A DNA stretch of 10,525 bases from contig JAFQVU010000158.1 in the NCBI GenBank assembly GCA_017407885.1, positions 1 to 10,525 on the forward strand, written 5' to 3'. This document shows positions 1 through 7,826 of the stretch, piece after piece; the first letter of the stretch is position 1, and each line of letters starts with the position of its first letter. The DNA is from Clostridia bacterium. GTDB lineage: Bacteria > Bacillota_A > Clostridia > Oscillospirales > CAG-272. The notes beneath the pieces were generated by a model, which saw only the letters and a program-made list of their open reading frames with translations, was not told the DNA's origin and ran no database searches. Made by a program: the position numbers and the translations under genes.

Positions 1-1316
1 AGCACCATTGCAATCCACACGCCGATGATACCGAAACCGAATCGGACTCCTATAATATATGAAAACAAAACTCTGAATCCAAGCATCGAAGAGATGGAAA
101 CTATCATAGTAAAGCGCACATCCTTTGCCGCACGCAGTGCGTTTGGTGTGACAAATGACGGTGTCCAAAGGAAAATCCCCAGACCGTCATGTATAAGTAT
201 CAATATCGCCGCGAGCTTCAAGGTCTCGGCAGAAAGATCATACAGGCGAAGCGTTAACGGCAGAGTTGCGATAATTGAAACCTCAATCAGCGCCATAAAC
301 GCAAAGCTCATTTTTATCAGCTTTTTGCGGTAATAATTTGCCGCCTCAATATCTCCCGCTCCTATGCACTGTCCAACAATCGTTACCATAGCAAGACATA
401 TTGCCTGACCGGGGATGCATCCAAGTTGATCGAGATTGTTCGCAACAGAATTTGCGGCGAGCTGTACCTCTCCGAAGCCGGAAATCATAGATATAACCAA
501 TATGCGTCCAAGACTGAAAACGCTATTTTCAAACCCGTTCGGAAGTCCGATGCCGAGCATTCGCTTAATTATACTGAGTTTTACCTTAAAGGGCTTTAGG
601 AAATCTATGTAGATATCCCGCCTCTTATTCATAATCAGTATGCCCAAGATAACCATACCGAGAATACGCGAAACGGTGGTTGACCACGCCGCGCCTGCCA
701 CGCCCATATCGAAAACGAAAATAAGCAAGGCGTTGCCGATAAGGTTGAAGATATTAACAATAATAGAGACTATCATCGTCACCTTTGAGTTGCCCATTGT
801 GCGAAACAAGGCGGCAAATCCGTTGTATAACGCAATAAACGGATATGATATCGCGGATATCGCAAAGTAAGTCAGCGCATTATTCATCGTACTGCGCTCA
901 ATCTTTCCAAAAAGGAGTTCAAGCAGGGGCAGACGAAGAAAACAGCAAAGAGCGGCAATTATTGAAGATGAAACAGCCAGAATAAGCATCAGATGCTTTG
1001 CCGATACACGCGCAGCGCTGTAATCGGGAGTATCGCTTTTTGTTTTGGCAAATCCCACTTCATGAGCACAGATAACTGCGCCGCCCGTTGAAAGAGCGGC
1101 GAAGATATTTATCATCAGCTTGGTAATCATGTCAACAAGCGAAACACCGGAAACGGCACTCTCGCCAAGACTCGAAACCATCATCGTGTCGAACATTCCG
1201 ACCGAAATAGCAAGGAACTGTTCTACAATAAGAGGCAGGATAAGGCGATTAATATCCTTGTTAGAAAACAGTGTGTATTCTCTCTCCTGACTCTTCTGCT
1301 TAATAAAAAGGGACAT
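1..1316 (-). CDS. MATE family multidrug/cation efflux protein (C-terminus cut by window edge)
   Basis: This is an inner-membrane secondary transporter of the MATE family (MatE, MOP superfamily), which uses Na+ or H+ gradients to expel drugs and other organic cations. I translated it by hand because the frame is open to the left edge: 438 residues are visible. Family hallmarks are the first helix with PLIVEQFLAISVGMFDTMMV (about residues 28-47), AVSGVSLVDM, the ATGG-like segment ALSTGGAV, and in the second half LGCIPGQAICLAMVTIVGQ followed by GAGDIEAANYYRKK, the usual loop before helix 8. Both MatE repeats are present. The last helix and tail, perhaps 20-50 residues, are missing. The start ATG at 1316 comes 3 bases after the topoisomerase stop; GAGGGAG within the topoisomerase end may serve as its ribosome binding site, about 13 bases upstream. 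That spacing is long, so translational coupling to the upstream gene is likely. The family is clear; the substrate cannot be told. Confidence 0.9.
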   Translation of the reverse strand, partial: MSLFIKQKSQEREYTLFSNKDINRLILPLIVEQFLAISVGMFDTMMVSSLGESAVSGVSLVDMITKLMINIFAALSTGGAVICAHEVGFAKTKSDTPDYSAARVSAKHLMLILAVSSSIIAALCCFLRLPLLELLFGKIERSTMNNALTYFAISAISYPFIALYNGFAALFRTMGNSKVTMIVSIIVNIFNLIGNALLIFVFDMGVAGAAWSTTVSRILGMVILGILIMNKRRDIYIDFLKPFKVKLSIIKRMLGIGLPNGFENSVFSLGRILVISMISGFGEVQLAANSVANNLDQLGCIPGQAICLAMVTIVGQCIGAGDIEAANYYRKKLIKMSFAFMALIEVSIIATLPLTLRLYDLSAETLKLAAILILIHDGLGIFLWTPSFVTPNALRAAKDVRFTMIVSISSMLGFRVLFSYIIGVRFGFGIIGVWIAMV

Positions 1317-1319
1317 TTT

Positions 1320-3566
1320 TTAATCCAGCGCTCCCTCAAAACTCATCTGCATCTTGTCAATATCATATTCTTCAAGAAGCACGGAAGCTGCAGGAATCTT
1401 TATCTTATGATATTTTGATGCATTAGCAATCTTATCCTCGAAATTGCGCATTATAGACGTTACCTTCTGGTTTCGCTTCATCTGCATAAGCTGTACGCCT
1501 ACCGAGCTTCTGGTCGACTTTTCGGGAATGAGTTCACTCTTTATGGAAATCGCGCGGTGTGCATCATTAACTATCAAAATTTCGCACGGCTCCGTAATGT
1601 ACATAGCGCCGGCGAGCGGTGAAGAATCTGCATAAGCCGCTGTAAGCTTACGTCGGTTCGTCTTGGTCTGATACGCGCTTATCGGAACGCGCACGCCCTT
1701 GCCGTTTTCAAAGACGAAAACCATATAAGCGTTGTCACGGTACTCGGTAAGCACCGCCATTGCCGCGACCTTCTCGCCCTCGTCAAAGCCGAGCTTGGCT
1801 GGGATATAATCACCGAGCTGAGATGCTTTCACATTGTCGAAATCGTCAATCTTTGCCTTATAGCACTGCGCTTTGTCGGAGAAGAAGATGACCTCGGCAA
1901 TGTTTTCGGTATCCTGCTCATGCACGATAACGTCACCGTCTTTAAGCTGCTGTACGTCGCTTCCGCGAAGTGATTGAGGTGTTATCTTCTTAAAGTAACC
2001 GTCGCGCGTAAGATAAACGCGCACGTTGTAATTTTCGACCTCGCTCTCCGGCTCGTATACCTCGATGTCATCGGGATATATGAGCTGTGTAAGGCGAGGC
2101 TTTGCATACTTTTTCTTGATCTCACGAAGCTCATTTGCAATATGCTCACGAACCTTGATATCGTCGCCGATCTTCGCTTCAAGCTCTGCAATCTCTTTTT
2201 GCAGGGATTCTATTTCCTTGATTCGGTTGATGATATATTCGCGGTTGAGATAACGCAGTTTTATTTCCGCGATATACTCTGCCTGAATCTCGTCGATTCC
2301 AAAGCCTGCCATGAGGTTGGGAACAACATCAGCTTCAAGCTCTGTCTCGCGGACTATCTTTATCGCCTTGTCTATATCAAGAAGTATCTTGCCAAGTCCC
2401 ATCAAAAGATGAAGCTTGTCCTTCTTTTTCTTTAATTCATACGATAACTCACGGCGTACACATCCCATTCGGAAGCGTATCCATTCATTCAGTATCTCAA
2501 CAACGCCCATCTGACGCGGCGTGCCGTCTATCAGGACATTGAAATTACAGTTGAAATTATCCTCAAGAGATGTAAGCTTAAAGAGCTTTGTCATCAGCTT
2601 GTCGGGGTCAACTCCACGGCGCAGATCAAGTGTCAGCTTGAAGCCGGAAAGATCGATCTCATCGCGGAAATCAACTATCTCCTTGAGCTTGCCCTCTTTA
2701 ACAAGATCGGCAATTCGATTCATGATAAGCTCAATCGAGGTTGAATACGGTATCTGCGTGATATCAATACAGTTATCTCGTTTTTCGTAATTGTATCGAG
2801 AGCGAAGTGTTATACCGCCTCGTCCTATCTTCATAATTTCGCGCATCTTATCGCGGTCATAAATGAGATAAGCACCGCCGGGAAAATCAGGCGCCTTAAT
2901 GATATCAAGCATCTTATCAATCGGTGTATCCGGACGGCGAAGAAGCTGTATGGCACCGTCGCATATCTCACCGAGATTAAACGAACAGATATTACTCGTC
3001 ATACCAACAGCAATTCCGAGATTCGGGGTTACGAGTACATTCGGAAAAGTGGTCGGCAGAAGTACCGGTTCCTTCATGGTGGCATCGTAGTTGTCAACCA
3101 TGTCAACAGCATCTTTATCTATTCCGCGGAAAAGCTCGGCACAGAATGAGTCAAGTTTAACTTCCGTATAACGCGATGCGGCATACGCCATATCACGGCT
3201 GTACTGCTTACCGAAGCTTCCCTTTGAATCTACAAAAGGATGAAGAAGCGCCTCATGACCTCTCGTGAGACGAACCATGGTCTCATATATAGCCGCATCG
3301 CCGTGAGGATTCAGCTTCATCGTCTGACCAACAACATTCGCCGATTTTGTGCGCCCGCCCGTGAGAAGTCCCATTTTATACATAGTGTAAAGAAGTTTAC
3401 GGTGAGAAGGTTTGAAACCGTCGATTTCGGGGATTGCGCGGTCACGGATGACATACATCGCGTACGGCATGAAATTTGTGCGTATAGTATCGGTTATCGC
3501 CTGATCCGTAATCTCGGCAGTAATACCGCTTGTAGTGCGCTCGATTTCTTTTGATTTGCGTGCCAT
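1320..3566 (-). CDS. parC: Type IIA DNA topoisomerase subunit A, ParC/GyrA-like
   Basis: This is the breakage-reunion subunit of an ATP-dependent type IIA topoisomerase (topoisomerase IV or gyrase). It cuts and rejoins both DNA strands and needs a ParE/GyrB partner, which is not encoded in this window. Numbered from the chosen start (748 residues), it shows the winged-helix region with GFKPSHRKLLYTMYKMG (about 50-66), the quinolone-determining region NPHGDAAIYE (86-95), the catalytic AASRYTEV with Arg132 and Tyr133, GIAVGM (184-189), a tower and coiled-coil region (about 370-485), and a C-terminal beta-pinwheel-like domain (about 510-745). The gyrase signature QRRGGRG is absent, and KEPVLLPTTFPNVLV resembles Firmicute ParC, so topoisomerase IV-like is favoured. 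Unusual points are Ala91 where ParC/GyrA normally has Ser, and NICSFN in place of the usual NIPPHN. I prefer the ATG at 3566: GGAG lies 7 bases before it but only 1 base before the in-frame ATG at 3572. It lies 54 bases downstream of sua5. Subfamily assignment is less certain than function. Confidence 0.93.
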   Translation of the reverse strand: MARKSKEIERTTSGITAEITDQAITDTIRTNFMPYAMYVIRDRAIPEIDGFKPSHRKLLYTMYKMGLLTGGRTKSANVVGQTMKLNPHGDAAIYETMVRLTRGHEALLHPFVDSKGSFGKQYSRDMAYAASRYTEVKLDSFCAELFRGIDKDAVDMVDNYDATMKEPVLLPTTFPNVLVTPNLGIAVGMTSNICSFNLGEICDGAIQLLRRPDTPIDKMLDIIKAPDFPGGAYLIYDRDKMREIMKIGRGGITLRSRYNYEKRDNCIDITQIPYSTSIELIMNRIADLVKEGKLKEIVDFRDEIDLSGFKLTLDLRRGVDPDKLMTKLFKLTSLEDNFNCNFNVLIDGTPRQMGVVEILNEWIRFRMGCVRRELSYELKKKKDKLHLLMGLGKILLDIDKAIKIVRETELEADVVPNLMAGFGIDEIQAEYIAEIKLRYLNREYIINRIKEIESLQKEIAELEAKIGDDIKVREHIANELREIKKKYAKPRLTQLIYPDDIEVYEPESEVENYNVRVYLTRDGYFKKITPQSLRGSDVQQLKDGDVIVHEQDTENIAEVIFFSDKAQCYKAKIDDFDNVKASQLGDYIPAKLGFDEGEKVAAMAVLTEYRDNAYMVFVFENGKGVRVPISAYQTKTNRRKLTAAYADSSPLAGAMYITEPCEILIVNDAHRAISIKSELIPEKSTRSSVGVQLMQMKRNQKVTSIMRNFEDKIANASKYHKIKIPAASVLLEEYDIDKMQMSFEGALD

Positions 3567-3573
3567 CTTCATT

Positions 3574-3577
3574 CTCC
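3574..3577 (-). promoter_or_regulatory. Ribosome binding site that decides the topoisomerase start
   Basis: The minus strand reads GGAG here. It is 7 bases from the ATG at 3566, which is ideal, but only 1 base from the in-frame ATG at 3572, which is too close. This supports the second methionine as the start, giving 748 rather than 750 residues. Confidence 0.6.
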
Positions 3578-3620
3578 GTTTCGTTATGAAATATCTGATT
3601 TTATATGGTCATGCCTGCAT

Positions 3621-4658
3621 TTACAACTCAATAATCTCATGTCCCGCCGCCTTAAGCATACGATTGTACACAGCAAGACCGATTCCTGTTTTTTCGGGGA
3701 CCTTCACATAAAATATATCGCATCCGCACCCGTCAATCTCGCGGAGTTTTTTGAAAAGGAAATGCGCTTCATTTTTAATACTGTGCTCGCCGATGGATAC
3801 AAGTGAAATATCAAGGTCATTAAAAATTTTCACTTCATCTTCAAAAACAATCGCGCCGATTTTTTTTGACTTCGTCTGCTCGGCAAGGAACTTATGTATC
3901 TTTTCGTTCGAGCCGTCAAGCATAACAAGCCTTGTATCGGGAGCATAGTGACGGTATTTCATTCCCGGCGCCAATGGGCGCTCACCCATGCTTAATTTTC
4001 CTGTTATCGCCTTGTCAAGCTTAACCTCGCCAAGTTTCGAGAGCATTTCAACCGTGATTCCACCGGGACGTAAAAGTGTCATGCTGTTGTCATCGAGCTT
4101 GACAATAGTCGATTCAACACCGATATCGGATTCATCACCTACTATGATCATGTCGATTCGTCCCGTCATGTCCTCGATAACATGCTGTGCGCAGGTTGGA
4201 CTTGGTTTACCCGAAATATTGGCACTCGGCGCAGCTATGGGAACACCTGCCGCCGCGATAAGTCGGCGTGCATCTTCGTTTGACGGCACTCGTATAGCAA
4301 CTGTATCAAGCCCCCCCGTTACAGTATCGGGAACACATTCGCGTTTTTTAAGAACAACCGTGATCGGTCCCGGCATAAATTCATCGGCAATACGCCAAAA
4401 CAGCTCGTTTGTGTAACAGTACTTGTCAGCATCCGACACATCCGCCAGATGAACGATAAGCGGATTGTCAGACGGTCTGCCTTTGGCGGCGTAAATCTTC
4501 GCCGCGGCACTTGAATCAAGCGCATTTGCACCTAGACCGTATACGGTTTCAGTCGGGAAAGCTACAAGTCTGCCATCGCGGAGCAATTTTCCTGCCGCTG
4601 CGAATATATCATTATTTATTTTTTCGTTTTCGCCAAGATATGATATTATAGTGTCCAT
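3621..4658 (-). CDS. sua5: Threonylcarbamoyl-AMP synthase (Sua5/YwlC/YrdC family)
   Basis: This cytoplasmic enzyme makes L-threonylcarbamoyl-AMP from threonine, bicarbonate and ATP. TsaD and its partners then transfer the threonylcarbamoyl group to A37 of ANN-reading tRNAs (t6A). At 345 residues it is the long Sua5 form. The YrdC-like domain (about 1-205) carries PTETVYGLG (35-43), KGRPSDNPLIVH (59-70), PSANISG (144-150) and VEST (181-184), all around the ATP/threonine cavity. The linker PGMKYRHYAP (231-240) is the Sua5 hallmark that closes over the active site, and a Rossmann-like Sua5 domain fills the rest. The start ATG at 4658 has AAAGGA about 7 bases upstream. The gene sits 41 bases downstream of prfA, a pairing of translation functions common in Firmicutes. 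A run of seven G residues on the coding strand (plus positions 4311-4317) encodes part of VTGGLDT and leaves the frame intact. Confidence 0.96.
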   Translation of the reverse strand: MDTIISYLGENEKINNDIFAAAGKLLRDGRLVAFPTETVYGLGANALDSSAAAKIYAAKGRPSDNPLIVHLADVSDADKYCYTNELFWRIADEFMPGPITVVLKKRECVPDTVTGGLDTVAIRVPSNEDARRLIAAAGVPIAAPSANISGKPSPTCAQHVIEDMTGRIDMIIVGDESDIGVESTIVKLDDNSMTLLRPGGITVEMLSKLGEVKLDKAITGKLSMGERPLAPGMKYRHYAPDTRLVMLDGSNEKIHKFLAEQTKSKKIGAIVFEDEVKIFNDLDISLVSIGEHSIKNEAHFLFKKLREIDGCGCDIFYVKVPEKTGIGLAVYNRMLKAAGHEIIEL

Positions 4659-4699
4659 TTTTATCCTTTCGACGGGCAGTAATTACAGCAGAACAGACA

Positions 4700-5764
4700 T
4701 CAACTGTTCGCAAGTTTCGCCGCAGTATCAGCAGTGGCAAGCGCTGTCAGCATCTCTTCGATTTCGCCGTTCAGAAAAGCTTCGAGCGAATGAAGGGTAA
4801 CACCGATGCGGTGGTCGGTCACGCGGCTCTGCGGATAATTATATGTGCGAATACGCTCGCTTCTGTCTCCCGTTCCGACCTGACTCTTTCTTTCAGATGC
4901 AATCTTAGCATCCTGTTCAGCCTGCTTCATGTCAAAAAGCTTGGTACGAAGCAATTTCATCGCCTTGTCGCGGTTTTTAAACTGCGAGCGCTCATCCTGA
5001 CACTCGATAACGATACCCGTAGGCTTGTGAAGCAGGCGTATCGCCGACTCTGTTTTATTTACATGCTGACCGCCGGCGCCGCTTGATTTGATAGTTTCAA
5101 TTTCAAGGTCGGACTGATTTATCTCAATTTCAACATCCTCCGCTTCGGGTAAAACCGCGACAGTTGCAGTAGATGTTTGTATTCTTCCCTGCGACTCGGT
5201 TACGGGCACGCGCTGTACGCGGTGCACGCCCGATTCAAATTTGAGACGAGAATACGCCCCCTCTCCTTCGACCATAAAGCTGACTTCCTTGAATCCGCCA
5301 AGTTCGGTCTCATTGCAGGAAAGTATCTCGGTTTTCCAGCCGACAGATGCGGCATACATGTTATACATGCGGTAAAGCACATAGGCAAAAAGTGCCGCTT
5401 CTTCGCCTCCCGCACCGCCTCTTATTTCGATAATAACATTCTTGTCATCATTCGGATCATGCGGCAGAAGAAGTATCTGAAGATCGCGCTCAATTGCAGG
5501 AAGCTGTTCCTTCAGAACTGCAAGCTCCTCTCGCGCAAGCTCCTCCATCTCGGGATCAAGCTTTTCAGAAAGCATCTCCTCCGTCTCACGAAGCTGTGCT
5601 TCGCAGGCAACATATTCACGGTATTTTTCGACTATCGGAGTAAGCCTCTTATGCTCGCGCATGAGCTTTGTATACCGCTCCTGATCGCATACGACCTCGG
5701 GGAGCGAAAGATCCTCTGCCATTTTTTCATAATTTTCTTCGGTTATTCTAAGTTTTTCAAACAT
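4700..5764 (-). CDS. prfA: Peptide chain release factor 1
   Basis: RF1 reads UAA and UAG stop codons in the ribosomal A site and triggers hydrolysis of peptidyl-tRNA. The 354 residues match the usual length. The N-terminal helical domain (about 1-100) is followed by the domain 2 segment with [16 protein letters not shown] (112-127). The stop-codon reading tripeptide is Pro187-Val-Thr189, fitting the RF1 PxT rule (RF2 would have SPF), inside [18 protein letters not shown]. The catalytic GGQ is at 231-233 in [17 protein letters not shown]; its Gln is normally methylated by PrmC, whose gene is not seen here. QFKNRDKAM and [11 protein letters not shown] are also typical. The start ATG at 5764 has AAAGGG about 10 bases upstream. 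It is followed 41 bases later by sua5, and preceded 66 bases upstream by the exporter gene with a hairpin in between. Confidence 0.98.
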   Translation of the reverse strand: MFEKLRITEENYEKMAEDLSLPEVVCDQERYTKLMREHKRLTPIVEKYREYVACEAQLRETEEMLSEKLDPEMEELAREELAVLKEQLPAIERDLQILLLPHDPNDDKNVIIEIRGGAGGEEAALFAYVLYRMYNMYAASVGWKTEILSCNETELGGFKEVSFMVEGEGAYSRLKFESGVHRVQRVPVTESQGRIQTSTATVAVLPEAEDVEIEINQSDLEIETIKSSGAGGQHVNKTESAIRLLHKPTGIVIECQDERSQFKNRDKAMKLLRTKLFDMKQAEQDAKIASERKSQVGTGDRSERIRTYNYPQSRVTDHRIGVTLHSLEAFLNGEIEEMLTALATADTAAKLANS

Positions 5765-5802
5765 AATAACGTTTCCCTTTAACCTCTCATGAAAGCAAGC
5801 CG

Positions 5803-5825
5803 CCGCGCACGGGTTACGTGCGCGG
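5803..5825 (-). terminator. GC-rich hairpin between the exporter gene and prfA, possible weak terminator
   Basis: An 8-base perfect inverted repeat (CCGCGCAC at 5803-5810, GTGCGCGG at 5818-5825) encloses a 7-base loop. On the minus strand it begins 5 bases after the exporter stop codon. The bases that follow it read CGGCTTGCTTTC, so the T-tract is poor and interrupted. It may act as a leaky terminator, an mRNA 3' stabiliser, or a processing site that separates exporter and prfA expression. The short space from the hairpin to the prfA start shows no convincing promoter. Confidence 0.45.
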
Positions 5826-5830
5826 GGATG

Positions 5831-6724
5831 TTAAATCAAAATTTCTATAAATACTCCAAGTATAGCCGAAGCAGCATACAAGAGTCCGAGCAAAGCAAAG
5901 TTTTGCTTGTGCGAACGGTTTACGCGGAACAGAACAAGCATACCAACTCCAGCTCCGGCACAAAGTGCCGCCGCAAGAGATCCGAATCCGAGTGCACCGG
6001 TGACAAAAAGCTCGGTCGTAACCACGCTTGCCGCGCAGTTCGGAATAAGTCCGATGAGTGCCGCAAGAAAGGGCTGCACTAAACTGTCGCTCATCATAAA
6101 TCCGCGAAGCTTGTCCTCGCCAAGAATATCAATAGCAATGTGAAGAACAAAACTGGTCAGGAAAACAAATGCAAAGATTGAAAAGCCGCGCTTCAGTGCC
6201 GCGCTTACTATACCGCTTTGACTGTCACAGTGTGCGCAGTGATGATGCTCGCCGCCCTCATGAACATGCACTGAATGGTGGTGCGCCTCACGTCTTTTTA
6301 CTGTATCAAGACGAGTGAGTTTGAATATAAGATTCACCAAGAAGCCGACAAACAGCGCATAAACAAACTTAATGGCGAGCATTGGCAAAAACCATTTTGC
6401 GCTTGCCGGATTTGCAAGCAATATAGGAAGCGCCTCATCGCTCGTCGCGATAAATACCGCCGCAACGGTTCCCGCACTGATGAGCCGCTCGGAATAAAGG
6501 TTTGCCGCAGCAACAGAAAATCCGCACTGTGGGAAAAGTCCGAGCAGTGCCGCGCCTATTATTCCAAAATTTCTGTTTGCAAGCACACGCCTTACCTTAT
6601 CCATCGCCTTATGCTCTATAAGCTCAATAAGAAAATATACGAGCAAAAGCAGTGGGAGCATATACCATGTATGCTCAAATGTATGAATGAGTGCGTGTAC
6701 TGTATGGTTGAAAAACTCTTGCAT
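5831..6724 (-). CDS. ArsP_2-type putative heavy-metal/manganese exporter (polytopic membrane protein)
   Basis: This 297-residue integral membrane protein resembles the ArsP_2 family (putative 10TM heavy-metal exporter, often labelled putative manganese transporter or arsenic efflux protein). Transport has been inferred for the family more than shown. About eight hydrophobic segments are visible (near 21-39, 54-75, 84-104, 112-136, 181-200, 217-238, 245-267, 276-296). The two halves look duplicated: LGLFPQCGFSV (61-71) matches IGLIPNCAASV (224-234), each with a conserved Pro and Cys. The loop between the halves (about 144-168) has nine His plus Cys163 and Cys166, a likely metal-binding segment. 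AGGAGG sits 4 bases before the ATG at 6724. The gene starts 18 bases after galM, suggesting co-transcription, although a functional link to galactose genes is not obvious. No manganese riboswitch fits in the 18-base gap. Family call is fairly sure; the metal is unknown. Confidence 0.82.
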   Translation of the reverse strand: MQEFFNHTVHALIHTFEHTWYMLPLLLLVYFLIELIEHKAMDKVRRVLANRNFGIIGAALLGLFPQCGFSVAAANLYSERLISAGTVAAVFIATSDEALPILLANPASAKWFLPMLAIKFVYALFVGFLVNLIFKLTRLDTVKRREAHHHSVHVHEGGEHHHCAHCDSQSGIVSAALKRGFSIFAFVFLTSFVLHIAIDILGEDKLRGFMMSDSLVQPFLAALIGLIPNCAASVVTTELFVTGALGFGSLAAALCAGAGVGMLVLFRVNRSHKQNFALLGLLYAASAILGVFIEILI

Positions 6725-6742
6725 TAATCCTCCTGATTGGAG

Positions 6743-7801
6743 TTATTTTACACTGAACGCATAAACAGTGGTAGTATCGTATTTTTCGCCTACGCGAAGC
6801 TTGGTTGAGGGGAAATTATCATGGTTGGGGCTGTCCGGTGCATGCTGTGTTTCAAGGCATACAGCAAGTCCGGGAGCCTGTTTCATTCCGCCCTTCATTG
6901 CCGTCTCTCCGTTCATTGCGCCGGATGAATAAAGCTGAACAGAGGTCTGATCGGTAAGAACGCTCATAACACGTCCGGATTTTTCATCATAAAGCTCTAT
7001 CTGCTTTTTTACACTTCCGTCTGAATTGAGAACATAGTTGTGGTCATATCCGCCGGCAATCTTGAGCTGGGGATCGCTCATATCGGCAATACGCGCGCCT
7101 ATCTTCATTGGTTCTCTGAAATCAAACGGCGTGCCGTCCACATTGTACAGCTTCCCTGTCGGGAGAAGCTTATCGTTGATCTCGGTTATTTCATCCGAAA
7201 CGATCTGCAGATAATGGTCATGTACGGATCCGGAATTATATCCGCCGAGGTTAAAGTACGAGTGATTTGTCATATTGATGACTGTATCCTGATCGCAGGT
7301 CGCCTCGTAGTGTATCTTGAGCTCATTTTCGTCAGTGAGAGAATATGTCACCTTTACGCGAAGTGTACCGGGATAATTCTCCTCGGCATCCTCACTTATG
7401 AGAGTCATTATAATTCCCTGCTCCCCAACTTTTTCATACGGAACAGCATCCCATAATTTCTTATTGAAGCCCGTGCTTCCGCCGTGAAGATGTACTTTCC
7501 CGTTTTCGTTGAGGGCGAGCTGATAGGTAATACCGTTAAGGGTGAAGCGTCCGTTTGCAATACGGTTTCCGTAGCGTCCGATGATAGCACCGTGATAACC
7601 GTCATCCTTAAGATAAGCTTCAACCGTATCAAATCCAAGCACAACATCAGCCATATTTCCATCGCGGTCAGGGACGTTCAGTGACTGTATTATACCGCCC
7701 ATTGTGAGTATCTTCACCGAAGCGCCGTTTTTATTTGTCAGCGTATAGGCGTAGACCTCACAGCCGCAAGGCTTTTTGCCGAAAAGTTCTTTTGTTATCA
7801 T
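6743..7801 (-). CDS. galM: Aldose 1-epimerase (galactose mutarotase)
   Basis: GalM interconverts the alpha and beta anomers of galactose, glucose and related aldoses in the cytoplasm, feeding the alpha form to galactokinase. The length, 352 residues, is normal for the family, and the beta-sandwich motifs are all in place: IGRYGNRIANGRF (74-86), HLHGG with His106, the catalytic acid TNHSYFNLGG with His180, GGYDHNYV with Asp253, and the catalytic base Glu317 in CLETQHAPDSPN. These correspond to the His96, His170, Asp243 and Glu304 set described for the Lactococcus lactis enzyme. No signal peptide is seen. AGAGGA lies about 7 bases before the ATG at 7801. It follows galE after 25 bases, and the two are likely one transcript. 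No key residue is missing. Confidence 0.96.
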   Translation of the reverse strand: MITKELFGKKPCGCEVYAYTLTNKNGASVKILTMGGIIQSLNVPDRDGNMADVVLGFDTVEAYLKDDGYHGAIIGRYGNRIANGRFTLNGITYQLALNENGKVHLHGGSTGFNKKLWDAVPYEKVGEQGIIMTLISEDAEENYPGTLRVKVTYSLTDENELKIHYEATCDQDTVINMTNHSYFNLGGYNSGSVHDHYLQIVSDEITEINDKLLPTGKLYNVDGTPFDFREPMKIGARIADMSDPQLKIAGGYDHNYVLNSDGSVKKQIELYDEKSGRVMSVLTDQTSVQLYSSGAMNGETAMKGGMKQAPGLAVCLETQHAPDSPNHDNFPSTKLRVGEKYDTTTVYAFSVK

Positions 7802-7826
7802 TGTAAATTCCTCTTGGAAATTTTAA

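Noticed and set aside
25..870. Two plus-strand open frames near the left edge
   Set aside because: They lie opposite the MATE gene, whose minus-strand translation shows clear family motifs and continuous hydrophobic helices.
3600..3626. Possible promoter before the topoisomerase gene (TTGTAA and TATAAA on the minus strand)
   Set aside because: The spacer is 15 bases, the -35 match is weak and overlaps the sua5 stop; not enough to call.
5177..5782. A 201-codon plus-strand open frame opposite prfA
   Set aside because: It is fully antisense to a gene with every RF1 motif, has no recognisable domain, and looks like a shadow frame.
5765..5830. Manganese (yybP-ykoY) riboswitch or other leader RNA near the exporter
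   Set aside because: The exporter's upstream gap is only 18 bases, and the 66-base gap downstream holds just one simple hairpin with no riboswitch-like core.
6730..6742. Small inverted repeat (CTCC, 5-base loop, GGAG) covering the exporter ribosome binding site
   Set aside because: The stem is only 4 bases and one arm is the Shine-Dalgarno itself; too weak to claim a regulatory switch.
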